Source: Bog-473 sp963736525 (GTDB lineage Bacteria; Actinomycetota; Acidimicrobiia; Acidimicrobiales; RAAP-2). Taken from it: a stretch of 64,000 nt of DNA. Position 1 is the stretch's first letter, and each line of letters begins with the position of its first letter. The notes under the pieces were generated by a model. That model ran no database searches. It saw nothing but the letters and a program-made list of their open reading frames with translations, and was not told the DNA's origin. The stretch spans positions 62,001 to 126,000 of the forward strand of contig CAVTPF010000013.1 of the NCBI GenBank assembly GCA_963736525.1. The letters are read 5' to 3'. The translations under genes and the position numbers were made by a program. Shown here piece by piece: positions 41,629 through 49,781 of this stretch.

Positions 41629-43036
41629 CGCTCCCGGGTGGGCGGTCGGTCCCTATCCGGCGTTGTCGGTCGGCGAGGTGGTCGTCGAGGCCGGGACGGT
41701 CGAGGTCGTCGCGGGGGCCGACGTCGTCGACGTGGACGAAGCCCGTGCCCGTGCCCGTGCCCGTCCCGCCGGTCGACGGCGTCGTGGTCGTGGTCGTTGT
41801 CGCCGTGCTGTCGCTGCCGGTTGACCCGGTGGCGGCGGTCGTCGTGGTGGTCGATGTCGTGGGCGGGGCCACGAAGGGCGCGGTCTCACCCTTCATCGTC
41901 GTCAAGCTGGCGGTGGGTGTCGCCGCCAGGTTCGTGCATCCGCGCGACGCGTTCCAGCTCTGGAGCGCCGTGGCGGCCGGTGCCCCGGTGAGCGGCTGCG
42001 GCAGGCCGGCCAAGATGGTGGCAGGGCGCCACACCACGTCCGTGATGTGCCGGCCCTCGGCACTGATGACGAGCGCGCCGCTGTCGGTCTCGGGTGCGGT
42101 GTCGTCGTAGAAGGCGAAGTTTCCGAGGCCATAGTCCACATACGCACTGCCCAGGTAGCCGCCGCCGAGCAGGACGTGCGCGTTCGAGCCGACGACGATG
42201 TCGGCTCCCGCTTTGACCAGCTGCTGGGCCAGTGGCTCCTGCTGGGGGTTCGGGCACGCCTGGGTCTCGGTTCCCCAGTGGACGTAGACGATCACGGTGT
42301 CGGCGGTCCGGCGCACCTGTTGGACCTCGCGCACCAGCTCGGTGGGGTCGATGGCGGAGGCTACACCCGGTTGGGTGGCTGTGGCCGTCCACGTGCTCAC
42401 GAGGTTGTCGGCGATGACCTGCGTTGCGGCAATGATCGCGATGCGCTGCCCGTCGAGCGTGATCCGGTAGGGAGTGAAGGCCTGCGCGGCGTCGCTGCCG
42501 ATCCCGATGATGGGGTAGCTGTCCTGTCCGGCAATGGTCAGGTTCTGGGACAGACCCTGCGGACCGCAGTCCACGCCATGGTCGTTGGCCTCAGTGGCCA
42601 GCGAGACGTCGGCGCTCTTCAGCGCGGTGATGGCCGATGCGGGAGCGTCGAAGATGTACTGCTTGGACTGAGGCTCGGGACACGTGCCGTCGGTGACTGC
42701 GGTCTCGAGATTCACCATGCTCAACTGGGCGCCCGAGAAGAGCTGTGGGATGGTCGTGCCGAGCGCCGTCGTGGGGTTCTTGGCGAGGCTCTCGCCGACG
42801 ACACCGGCAAAGTGCACGTCACCGCCGAACGCGAGCGTCACCGTGTGGCCGTTCCCCTTCCAGTCCGGGTTGAGCGGCGAGTGCGTCGGAAAGTGCTGGG
42901 CGACCGCGGTGGCGTGATGCTCCGGCGGAGGTGCCGCCGGTGGCGTCTTGCCCGAACCACCCGAGAAGAAGGCGAAATAGACCAGGAGGACGAGCACGAG
43001 CGCCCCCCCGACCGCGAATTGGCGCCGGCGCCGCAT
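41564..43036 (-). CDS. CapA-family lipid-anchored or membrane-anchored protein, apparent frameshift
   Basis: A CapA/poly-gamma-glutamate synthesis-type protein with a metallophosphatase-like fold. An N-terminal basic stretch and the hydrophobic segment VGGALVLVLLVYFAFF anchor it outside the membrane. Motifs are FGGDVHFAGV near residue 68, NLETAV near residue 105, ATEANDHGVDCG near residue 143, YVHWGTE near residue 242 and SNAHVLLG near residue 270. The tail is Thr/Gly-rich. At the four gcccgt hexamers (41741-41764) the reading frame loses its Thr/Ser/Pro character; the plus-one frame continues it (SSTSTTSAPATTSTVP) and stops at 41653, before the neighbour. One extra base there is the likely cause. 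Start is ATG 43036 or GTG 43054. Confidence 0.75.
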   Translation of the reverse strand: MRRRRQFAVGGALVLVLLVYFAFFSGGSGKTPPAAPPPEHHATAVAQHFPTHSPLNPDWKGNGHTVTLAFGGDVHFAGVVGESLAKNPTTALGTTIPQLFSGAQLSMVNLETAVTDGTCPEPQSKQYIFDAPASAITALKSADVSLATEANDHGVDCGPQGLSQNLTIAGQDSYPIIGIGSDAAQAFTPYRITLDGQRIAIIAATQVIADNLVSTWTATATQPGVASAIDPTELVREVQQVRRTADTVIVYVHWGTETQACPNPQQEPLAQQLVKAGADIVVGSNAHVLLGGGYLGSAYVDYGLGNFAFYDDTAPETDSGALVISAEGRHITDVVWRPATILAGLPQPLTGAPAATALQSWNASRGCTNLAATPTASLTTMKGETAPFVAPPTTSTTTTTAATGSTGSDSTATTTTTTTPSTGGTGTGTGTGFVHVDDVGPRDDLDRPGLDDHLADRQRRIGTDRPPGSVSGRSRTWVRRPPAPLGRPGP

Positions 43037-43137
43037 GACCCTGCGTGAGACCACGCCGGCACTATGGCACACCCGGGCGGGACCGCCCGGAGCGGGAGGC
43101 GTGCTGACCAGCTAGTTCGCGCAGCCGGCGCGCGGAG

Positions 43138-43707
43138 CTAGGCGGCCCAGAGCGTGTCCCAGTGGGCGGCGAGCGAGGCCACCAGGCCCGAGCAGCCCGC
43201 GGCGATCATGTCGCGGCACTCGTCGAAGACGGCGTGGTCGCCGTAGTAGGGGTCGGGCACGTCGGCTGCCGCGCCCGAGCCGTCATCGAATGCTCGCAAC
43301 AGGACGAGGCGCTCCGGGTCGGCCCCCAGGCCGCGCAAGGTCTGCTGATGGCGGCGATCGAGGGCCACCAAGAGGTCGATCCTCCCAAGTCGCGACGTCA
43401 TGAACTGGTGGGCGACGTGCCGGTGCCGGGGGTACCCGTCCCGGGCCAGTGTCGCGGCGGCCAGCGGGTGCATGGGCTCGCCCTCGTGCCAGGGCCCTGT
43501 GCCCGCACTCCGCACGTCGAGGTGGTCCATGAGCGCGGTGCCGTCGCCGAGCCGGGTCGAGGCGGCGAGCGACCGCGTGATCACCTCGGCCATGGGGGAG
43601 CGGCAGATGTTCCCGGTGCACACGAACACGATGCGGTACGGCCGTTCTCCGATGGGTCCCGGTGGGGCGATGACGCCGCCTCCGCGGCCCGGTCGCGGCG
43701 TGGTCAC
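43138..43707 (-). CDS. Low-molecular-weight protein-tyrosine phosphatase
   Basis: A 189-residue LMW protein-tyrosine phosphatase. The P-loop C(X)5R(S) is C30-TGNIC-R36-S37, following the strand YRIVFV, and the general acid loop is DPYYGD near residue 144. It dephosphorylates protein or polysaccharide-synthesis regulators in the cytoplasm. The GTG at 43707 overlaps the stop of the acyl-CoA synthetase in a GTGA, so its N-terminus has about 25 additional residues before the fold. It is followed after 65 bases by the end region of the capA start. No partner kinase is in the window. Confidence 0.92.
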   Translation of the reverse strand: MTTPRPGRGGGVIAPPGPIGERPYRIVFVCTGNICRSPMAEVITRSLAASTRLGDGTALMDHLDVRSAGTGPWHEGEPMHPLAAATLARDGYPRHRHVAHQFMTSRLGRIDLLVALDRRHQQTLRGLGADPERLVLLRAFDDGSGAAADVPDPYYGDHAVFDECRDMIAAGCSGLVASLAAHWDTLWAA

Positions 43708-45266
43708 GCCGGCGCGTACTCGTCGCGCAGGGACTTCTTGACGATCTTGCCGGTGCCCGCCCGAGGCCACTCCGTCCGGATCTCGAGCTGCTCGGGGATC
43801 TTCTGGGTCATCAGACCCGCCTCGCGGCAGAACGCGACGACCTCGGCGAGCTGGAGCCCACCGGCCTCCTCGGTGAGCTGCACCACGGCGCAGACGCGCT
43901 CGCCGCGCTCGGGGTCGGGCAGGCCGACGACCGCCACCTCCATTACCTTGGGGTGCGTGTAGAGCAGGTCCTCGATCTCCTTGGCGCTGATGTTCTCCCC
44001 CTTGCGGACGATGACGTCCTTCAGCCGTCCGGTCAGGGTCAGATGTCCGTCGGCGCGCAGCCGGCCCAGGTCACCGGTCCGGAAATAGCCGTCTTCGTCG
44101 AAGGCCTCTGCCGTGAGCGCGGGATCGGTGTAGCCGTGGAAGACCATCGGCCCCTTGACCCGCACCTCGCCCTCTTCGTCCGGTCCGGCCACGCGGCCGT
44201 CCAACGTCACGATGCGGACGTCCGCGCCCTCCACCGGCTTGCCGTCGGTGTTCGCCAGCTGTTCGTCCGTGTCGTGGGGCGAGCCGTTGGAGATCATCGG
44301 CACCTCGGTCATGCCGTAGCCGTGGACCACCCCGCGACCGCCGATTTCGTCGCGCACCTCGTAGTGGATCTCGGGCGGCTTGGCGGCGCCCCCGCCGGAC
44401 ATGAGCCGCAGCGCCGGCAGGATGGGGTCCCCGGGGTTCTTGCGCTGCTCCGCGAGGTACGCGACGTAGAACGCGGTGCTCCCACCGACCATGGTCACCC
44501 CGTGCCTCCGGAAGATCGGCAGGACGTCGGGCGCCGAGAAGGCCTCGACCAGAACGGCGGGGAACCCGAACTCGAGCATCGTCACGAGGTAGTCCGGACC
44601 CGCGATGTGCGCGAACGGGAAGGCCATGGAGCCGACGTCGTGGGGACCCATGTCGAGCGCGCGGGCCAGGCCCCAGCCCCCGGCCATCAGCGTCAGGTCG
44701 GTGTGCTGCACGCCCTTGGGGTCGGCCGTGGAACCCGACGTGTAGTAGATCCAGCGGATCGGCGCCTCGTCCGGGGCCGTCCCCGGGGGCGGTGGGGGCA
44801 GCACGGCGGGGTCGGCCTCCGGGAGGCCGCCGTCGACGGTGAGGATGGCCGGCCGCGACGGGGCCCCTTCGAGGGCACGCTCGGCGATGGCCGCGAAGTC
44901 GGTGTCGCGCCAGGTGCCGGGGATCACGAACAGAGAGGCGCCGGTCTGGCGGAGCGCGAACCCGACTTCGCGCTCGCGGTACAGGTGGATGATGGGGTTC
45001 TGGACGGCGCCCAGGCGGGACAGCGCGATGGAGAGCACGACGGTGTCGATGCGGGTGGGGAGCTGCCACGAGACGACCGTTCCGGTCGTGACCCCCATGC
45101 CCTGCAGCGAAGCGGCGACCCTCTCGGAGCGATCCCGGAACTGGCCGAAGGTGACCGTCTCGCCGTCGGCGGCGATGAGCATCGGATGGTCGGGCGACGC
45201 GGCGGCCCGGTGCTCGACCAGCTCCCACATGGTGCGGGCGCCCGTGAAGATCTCGCTCGTGCTCAT
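43704..45266 (-). CDS. Class I adenylate-forming acyl-CoA synthetase
   Basis: A 520-residue ANL-superfamily enzyme that activates a carboxylic acid to the acyl-CoA (or acyl-AMP). The P-loop YYTSGSTADPKGVQHTD is near residues 165-181, A5 HGYGMTEVPMISNG near residue 298, A7 YFRTGDLGRL near residue 390, A8 KDVIVRKGENISAKEIED near residue 410, and the A10 Lys in GTGKIVKK near residue 508. The ATG at 45266 follows AAAGGAG. Cyclohexanecarboxyl- or fatty-acid-like substrates are possible. It is translationally coupled to a tyrosine phosphatase, an unusual partner. Confidence 0.92.
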   Translation of the reverse strand: MSTSEIFTGARTMWELVEHRAAASPDHPMLIAADGETVTFGQFRDRSERVAASLQGMGVTTGTVVSWQLPTRIDTVVLSIALSRLGAVQNPIIHLYREREVGFALRQTGASLFVIPGTWRDTDFAAIAERALEGAPSRPAILTVDGGLPEADPAVLPPPPPGTAPDEAPIRWIYYTSGSTADPKGVQHTDLTLMAGGWGLARALDMGPHDVGSMAFPFAHIAGPDYLVTMLEFGFPAVLVEAFSAPDVLPIFRRHGVTMVGGSTAFYVAYLAEQRKNPGDPILPALRLMSGGGAAKPPEIHYEVRDEIGGRGVVHGYGMTEVPMISNGSPHDTDEQLANTDGKPVEGADVRIVTLDGRVAGPDEEGEVRVKGPMVFHGYTDPALTAEAFDEDGYFRTGDLGRLRADGHLTLTGRLKDVIVRKGENISAKEIEDLLYTHPKVMEVAVVGLPDPERGERVCAVVQLTEEAGGLQLAEVVAFCREAGLMTQKIPEQLEIRTEWPRAGTGKIVKKSLRDEYAPA

Positions 45267-45359
45267 GGCTGCTCCTTTCGGAACCACTCTCATAGCAGCT
45301 GGCGGCGGCTCGCCGGGTACTGCCGCGCCGCCGGGAGCGGCACGGGGCAGAATGGCCAC

Positions 45360-45644
45360 GTGGCGAAGCCTCCGGTGCACTCGGATCCCCTCCACACCGG
45401 CGACGACGGCGGCAAGCCGGTCGATCGCCGGCACCAGGCCACCCTGGTCGGGGTGGCGGTCGCGGTCATCCTGCTGGCCTGGTTCGCCCTGGCCAACCTG
45501 CGGCGGGTCAGGATCGACTTCTGGGTCTTCAACCGCCAGGCGCCCCTGATCCTCGTCATCGTGATCTCGGGACTGCTCGGGGCGCTGATCGCCGTGCTGC
45601 TCATGCGCAGGAAGCCCAAGGAGCCCAAGGAGCCCAAGCGATAG
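45360..45644 (+). CDS. LapA-domain small membrane protein
   Basis: A 94-residue protein with two hydrophobic segments, LVGVAVAVILLAWFALANL and LILVIVISGLLGALIAVLL, separated by a short RIDFWVFNRQAP turn and ending in a basic tail with KPKEPKEPKR. This is the LapA/DUF1049 pattern, small inner-membrane proteins that in enterobacteria help control lipopolysaccharide synthesis; the actinobacterial role is unknown. Start codon is GTG at 45360. It is divergent from the acyl-CoA synthetase, 93 bases away. Confidence 0.82.
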   Translation: MAKPPVHSDPLHTGDDGGKPVDRRHQATLVGVAVAVILLAWFALANLRRVRIDFWVFNRQAPLILVIVISGLLGALIAVLLMRRKPKEPKEPKR

Positions 45645-45888
45645 CCGGGCCGGCCCGCGAGGGGTCCCGCCGGTCCGACTGAGCGGCCCGCTTCCGTGAG
45701 CTGGACCTGCGTCGGGCCGTTACAACTCCGTGACCGCGTTCCGATACCCCCGGTGGGGTTCTAAGCTGAGCAGTGGTGGAGACTGGCGCTCAGGTCGGAG
45801 TGAAGGGGCACATTCTCGTTGTCCGCGCCGTCCGGGCGTGCAAACATGGGACGCAGATGGATGTGGAGATCCCAGGGGGCAGGTGGTA

Positions 45889-46293
45889 GTGCCGCTTTCC
45901 GACCACGAACAACGAATTCTGGCAGAGCTCGAGGAGTCCCTGGTGCGCCAGGACCCCGAGTTCGCGGAGCGGGTCCGGTCGGAGACCGTCTACCGGCACG
46001 CCGGCCGTTACTGCAAATGGGCCGCCGTGACGTTCGTCCTCGGCGTCGTGATCCTCGTCGCGTTCTACAGCCAGTCGCTCATCGCCGGACTGATCGGCGT
46101 CGTCATCATGTTCGCGTCGGCCGTCTGGTTCGAGCGGAACCTGCGGCGCATGGGCCGGGCCGGCTGGCACGACCTGACGCGGGGCAAGGACGGCGAGCAA
46201 TCGAAGTCGGCGGGCGCGTCGAACGGGATCGAGGGCGCGATGAGCGAGGCCCGCGACTGGTTCCGCACCCGCTTCCACCGGCGCGAGGACTGA
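45889..46293 (+). CDS. DUF3040 family membrane protein
   Basis: A 134-residue DUF3040 protein, a family common upstream of actinobacterial dcw genes. The N-terminal PLSDHEQRILAELEESL is the family signature; it is followed by two membrane segments near residues 44-62 and 64-82 (WAAVTFVLGVVILVAF and LIAGLIGVVIMFASAVWF) and a basic tail with SEARDWFRTRFHRRED. Function unknown. The GTG at 45889 is preceded by AGGGGG; a GTG two codons earlier and an ATG far upstream are alternatives, but only this gives the conserved start. Confidence 0.83.
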   Translation: MPLSDHEQRILAELEESLVRQDPEFAERVRSETVYRHAGRYCKWAAVTFVLGVVILVAFYSQSLIAGLIGVVIMFASAVWFERNLRRMGRAGWHDLTRGKDGEQSKSAGASNGIEGAMSEARDWFRTRFHRRED

Positions 46294-46366
46294 ACAGCTC
46301 CCGGCCCTCGGCGGGACCTCGGCCCCGCTGAGTCGGCGGCCGGACCTCATCAAATCTCGGGCTCTT

Positions 46367-47302
46367 GTGACCGACCTCGCAGTGGCCGTGGACATCGGTG
46401 GCACCAAGCTCGCCGCGGGGCTCGTGTCGCTGGAGGGATCCCTGGTCGAACGGGCGATGCTGCCGACCCGCCGGGCCTCCTCCGGGCCCGAGTCGCAGGG
46501 CGGTGCAGGGGACGGCAGCGGCGCCGGTCCCGGAGATCCCGCTGAGCTCTTGTGGGGTGACGTGGCCTCGCTCGTGCAGCAGGTCACCACGGCGGCGGGT
46601 GCCGGCGACCGGCTGGTCGTCTGCGGGGCCGGATGCGGCGGCCCGATGAGCCCGGGTGGCGACGAGGTCTCGCCCCTCAACATCGAGGCGTGGCGGTCGT
46701 TTCCGTTGCGAGCGCGTTTGGCCGAGCTCACCGGGCTGCCGACCTACGTCGACAACGACGCCAAGGCGTTGGCGCTCGGCGAGGGCTGGGTCGGTGCGGC
46801 CGAGGGCTGTGCCGACTACATCGCCATGGTCGTGTCGACCGGCGTCGGCGGCGGCATCGTGCTCGACGGGCGCCTGCTCGGCGGTCGGCTGGGCAACGCG
46901 GGCCACGTCGGCCACGTGATCGTGGTTCCCGGCGGGAGGAAGTGCCACTGTGGCGCGCACGGTTGCCTCGAAGCGGAGGCATCGGGCACCGCGTTGGCCG
47001 CCATCACGGGGCGGCCGGCGCGACTGGCCGACGCCGCGATGGTGGAGCGGGCGGGAAGGCTGGTCGGTCGGGCCATCGCGTCCGTCGTGAACCTCCTCGA
47101 CCTCCCGCTGGCGGTGGTCAGCGGTTCGGTGGCGCTCGGGTTCGGCGCTCCCTTCTTCCGCGCCGCCCAGGGAGAGATGGACCGGCTCTGCCGGTTGGAC
47201 TTCGCGCGAGGGGCGCGGATCGTGCCGGGCGGGTTGGGAGACCGCGGGCCGCTGATCGGGGCTGCCCGGGTCGGACTGTGTGGGGCGGGAGTGGGGACGT
47301 GA
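46367..47302 (+). CDS. ROK-family sugar kinase
   Basis: A 311-residue ROK protein, most likely a glucokinase or related hexose kinase. The phosphate motif VDIGGTKLAAGLV is at the N-terminus, the active-site Asp in VDNDAKALALGEG near residue 127, and the zinc site CHCGAHGCLEAEASG near residue 192 with GHVIVV before it. The region SSGPESQGGAGDGSGAGPG near residue 40 is a Gly-rich insert. No DNA-binding domain is present, so it is a kinase rather than a repressor. Start is GTG at 46367. Its stop overlaps the next gene's GTG (GTGA). Confidence 0.9.
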   Translation: MTDLAVAVDIGGTKLAAGLVSLEGSLVERAMLPTRRASSGPESQGGAGDGSGAGPGDPAELLWGDVASLVQQVTTAAGAGDRLVVCGAGCGGPMSPGGDEVSPLNIEAWRSFPLRARLAELTGLPTYVDNDAKALALGEGWVGAAEGCADYIAMVVSTGVGGGIVLDGRLLGGRLGNAGHVGHVIVVPGGRKCHCGAHGCLEAEASGTALAAITGRPARLADAAMVERAGRLVGRAIASVVNLLDLPLAVVSGSVALGFGAPFFRAAQGEMDRLCRLDFARGARIVPGGLGDRGPLIGAARVGLCGAGVGT

Positions 47303-47331
47303 CCGGGGACGTGACCGGGGACGTGACCGGG
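47299..47331. repeat. 12-bp tandem repeat at a gene start
   Basis: GTGACCGGGGAC is repeated at 47299-47310 and 47311-47322, with a partial third copy to 47331. Each unit has a possible GTG start followed by ACC GGG GAC, so slippage would add or remove start codons without a frameshift. Confidence 0.85.
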
Positions 47332-47640
47332 GAAGGCAGCGGTCTGGCGGCCCCCCCGGCTGACGGGGGAGGGAACCGGTGGGGTCACGTCGTCGCCGTG
47401 GTGGCCCGGGCCGTGGTGCCCCGCCCCGGCCTGTGGTGGGCTTCCATCGGGGCCATGCACCGGATGGCGCGTCGCGGCTGGTGGCGCCGTGGCCCGTTCG
47501 TCCCACTACCCGGGGAGGACTACTGGCGCTTCCGGCTCACCACCGCGTACGGCGGGGAGGGCGACTCCGGTGCGCTGACTCCTTCCGACGTCGTCGCCTA
47601 CCTGCGGTGGTGTCAGAGGTCACGGCCCCGCCGCGGATAG
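47299..47640 (+). CDS. Small conserved protein next to ROK kinase
   Basis: A 113-residue protein of unknown function that resembles small proteins encoded beside ROK kinases in actinobacteria. It carries a Trp-rich core: GLWWASIGAMHRMARRGWWRR near residue 47, then PFVPLPGEDYWRFRLTTAYG, and SDVVAYLRWCQR at the end. No membrane segment is predicted. The first residues are three repeats of VTGD from a 12-base repeat, so the start could be GTG at 47299, 47311 or 47323; I use the first because it overlaps the kinase stop. Confidence 0.7.
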   Translation: MTGDVTGDVTGEGSGLAAPPADGGGNRWGHVVAVVARAVVPRPGLWWASIGAMHRMARRGWWRRGPFVPLPGEDYWRFRLTTAYGGEGDSGALTPSDVVAYLRWCQRSRPRRG

Positions 47641-47652
47641 CCTCTTTGGCGT

Positions 47653-48159
47653 ATGGAGCGGGTGCTCCTCCTCAACGCGACCTACGAGCCGCTCGCCCTC
47701 GTCTCGGATCGCCGTGCCGTCGTTCTCATGCTTGCCGGTCGCGCGGAGGCGGTTGCCATCCGAGATGATTGCAAGGTCTTTCACTCGGCGAGGCTCGAGG
47801 TCGACGTGCCCTCGATCGTCAGGCTGTCCCACATGGTGCGGATCCCGCGCTGGGCCCGCACGCCTCCGGTGACGCGGCGGTCGGTCCTGCGTCGGGACGG
47901 CGGGCTGTGTGTCTACTGCTCCCAGCCGGCCGACACCATCGACCACGTCATCCCGCGCAGCAGAGGCGGCACGCACGACTGGTCCAACGTCGTGGCGGCC
48001 TGCAAGCGAGACAACTTGGTCAAGGCTGATCAGCTGCTCTCCGAACTGGGCTGGACGTTGCGGGTGAAGCCCGCTCCTCCCGATGGGCATCTGTGGCGGC
48101 TCCGGCACCTGTCGGAAGTGGACCCGTTGTGGGAGCCCTACCTGGCTGCCGCCTCCTGA
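47653..48159 (+). CDS. HNH endonuclease domain protein
   Basis: A 168-residue HNH nuclease of a family widespread in actinobacteria. The N-terminal half starts VLLLNATYEPLALVSDRRAV with a small regulatory-like domain. The HNH motif comprises CVYCSQPADTIDHVIPRSRG near residues 88-107, then GTHDWSNVVAACKRDN near residues 108-123, with two CxxC-type zinc Cys pairs (the second CKRDN). The role, perhaps in repair or phage restriction, is not established. The lipoate-ligase-like gene begins two bases after its stop. Confidence 0.9.
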   Translation: MERVLLLNATYEPLALVSDRRAVVLMLAGRAEAVAIRDDCKVFHSARLEVDVPSIVRLSHMVRIPRWARTPPVTRRSVLRRDGGLCVYCSQPADTIDHVIPRSRGGTHDWSNVVAACKRDNLVKADQLLSELGWTLRVKPAPPDGHLWRLRHLSEVDPLWEPYLAAAS

Positions 48160-48161
48160 GG

Positions 48162-48840
48162 TTGCCGCCCTCCCAGTCGCTCTTCGACGTCGAGCAATTC
48201 CGATCCGAGCCGCGCCGGCTGGCCGTCGTCCGCGAGGTCTCGCAGCCCACTCTGGTGTTGGGCAGCACGCAACCGGCGGAGCTGGTCGCATCAATCGAGC
48301 TGCGCCGGCGATCCGTGGAGCTGGCCCGGCGGCGCGGGGGGAGGGGCTGTCTACCTGGAGCCCGGCGGCCAGCTCTGGGTCGACGCCTGGATCCCGCGGG
48401 GCGACCCCCTGTGGGTGGACGACGTCGCCGCGGCCGCTGAGTGGGCCGGGGCATGGTGGGCGGGCTCCCTCATGCGCCGGGGGACCGGCGGGTTCGAGGT
48501 CCACACCGGCCGCTCCGTGCCGGCTGTGCACGGCGATCTCGTCTGCTTCGCCGGCCGGGGGCCGGGCGAGGTGTTCCACGCCGGACGCAAGGTGGTCGGT
48601 CTCTCGCAGTGGCGGGCCCGCGAGGGGGCTCTCTTCTCGTCGTGCGCATACCGGCGTTGGGATCCGGCGCCGCTGCTCGAGCTCTTGCGGCTGGACGCGG
48701 CGCCGCGCGCCGAGCTCGCAGTCGGTCTGAAGGCCGTCGCGACGGGGGTGGGCGAGCTGCAGCCGGCTGCTGTCGAGCTGGGTGACCTGCGCGAGGACCT
48801 GCTCGACTCGTTCGCGGAGTTCGGGGCGCCGGCGGCGTAG
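48162..48840 (+). pseudogene. Lipoate-protein ligase-like gene with a one-base frameshift
   Basis: A gene of the biotin/lipoate ligase (LplA/LipB) family split between two frames. From TTG at 48162 the first frame gives LFDVEQFRSEPRRLAVV and PTLVLGSTQPAEL. At the G-run 48336-48341 (GCGGGGGGAGGGG) the sense moves to another frame: GGAVYLEPGGQLWVDAW, then GEVFHAGRKVVGLSQWR, the usual lysine-bearing loop. Removing one G from the run restores RRRGGGAVYL, which matches the family's RRxxGGGAV. The corrected protein would be about 226 residues, shorter than typical LplA. Either a true pseudogene or a homopolymer sequencing error. Confidence 0.8.
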
Positions 48841-49022
48841 CCGGGGCCGGCGTCGCCCGTCCCCGGGGGTGGGGGTGCAGGTGGGTCGGGGGTGGGTCCG
48901 GGCGAAGTCCTGACGGAGCCCACGACGGCCGCGCCGGCCTGCGCACGTGCTCGGTGGCTCTGCCCCCGCCTCTCGACGCGTCCCTGCGCGCCTGCCGTGG
49001 CGCGAAAGAAGTTGCGTGTGGG

Positions 49023-49051
49023 TTGCCGGGGGCACTTGGTGGTTGTGTAGT
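49023..49051 (+). promoter_or_regulatory. Candidate mraZ promoter
   Basis: TTGCCG (49023-49028) and TGTAGT (49046-49051) are 17 bases apart, each matching four of six consensus bases, and the -10 box overlaps the first MraZ-type box. Nothing recognisable lies in 48841-49022. Confidence 0.35.
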
Positions 49052-49093
49052 GGAGGAAAAGGGCGTAAAGTGGAGCGGAGTGGTGTAAGGGGG
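49048..49093 (+). promoter_or_regulatory. Tandem MraZ-type boxes upstream of mraZ
   Basis: Ten-base periodic elements TAGTGGAGGA, AAAGGGCGTA, AAGTGGAGCG, GAGTGGTGTA and AGGGGG run head to tail from 49048 to 49093. The 7-base box plus 3-base spacer resembles the AAAGTG[GT] boxes bound by MraZ in other bacteria. The array starts 90 bases before the mraZ start codon and suggests autoregulation of the dcw cluster. Confidence 0.7.
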
Positions 49094-49137
49094 CGTCAGA
49101 GGACGCAGGTCAGGGAGCGTCGTGGGAGATACAGCCA

Positions 49138-49557
49138 GTGGCAGGTTTCGTCGGGAGGTACGAGCACTCGCTCGATACGAAGGGCAGGGTGATCCTGCCG
49201 GCGAAATTCCGCGGCCAGTTCGAGCGCGGCGGCTATCTCACCCAGAACTCGGAGGGGTGTCTCGCGCTCTGGACACCCGGGGAGTTCGAGCGGCAGATGG
49301 AGTCGATGCAGGCCCGAGCGGACTCGGGGCGAGCGGATCGCAACAGGGCGAGGATCTGGGCGTCCAATTCGGCCGAGGTCGAAATCGATCGGCAGGGACG
49401 CATGCCGATCCCGGCGCACCTGCGCTCGTTCGCCGGGCTGGATGCCGAGGTGCTCGTGCACGGTGCCATCGACCGGGTCGAGCTGTGGAACCCCGCGGCC
49501 TGGGCGGAACGCGTGCTGCCCGAGGAGAGCTGGCTCCTCGAGGGCGACGAGGACTAG
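49138..49557 (+). CDS. mraZ: Transcriptional regulator MraZ
   Basis: A 139-residue MraZ, a ring-shaped DNA-binding protein with two AbrB-like repeats, first gene of the dcw cluster. The first repeat DTKGRVILPAKFRGQF is near residue 13 and the second DRQGRMPIPAHLRSFAGL near residue 84, both with the conserved DxxGR. Length is near the usual 140-150. The GTG at 49138 follows GGGAGA. MraZ represses its own operon and tunes cell division in other bacteria; the boxes upstream support that here. The next gene starts 224 bases later. Confidence 0.96.
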   Translation: MAGFVGRYEHSLDTKGRVILPAKFRGQFERGGYLTQNSEGCLALWTPGEFERQMESMQARADSGRADRNRARIWASNSAEVEIDRQGRMPIPAHLRSFAGLDAEVLVHGAIDRVELWNPAAWAERVLPEESWLLEGDED

Positions 49558-49781
49558 GGGGACGCACCGGGGCGGCGACACAGACGACGAACGGCACGTC
49601 TCCGACACCCACGACAGAGACAGCCACGACAGAAAGGACAATCCTCAGAAATACGACAGACGGAACGCACTGGACCATGTGCAGCTCCTCGACCGGCGTG
49701 CTGGAAGACCACTCCACCCGCTTCCCAGCAGGTCGTCCGGATCTCCACCTCCCTCTCGACCCACCGGCCGAGGGGCTGCAG

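Noticed and set aside
49558..49781. A small gene or repeat element between mraZ and rsmH
   Set aside because: Three ACGACAGA copies occur, but no open frame with a ribosome site or homology. The extended rsmH frame upstream of 49782 lacks conserved residues.
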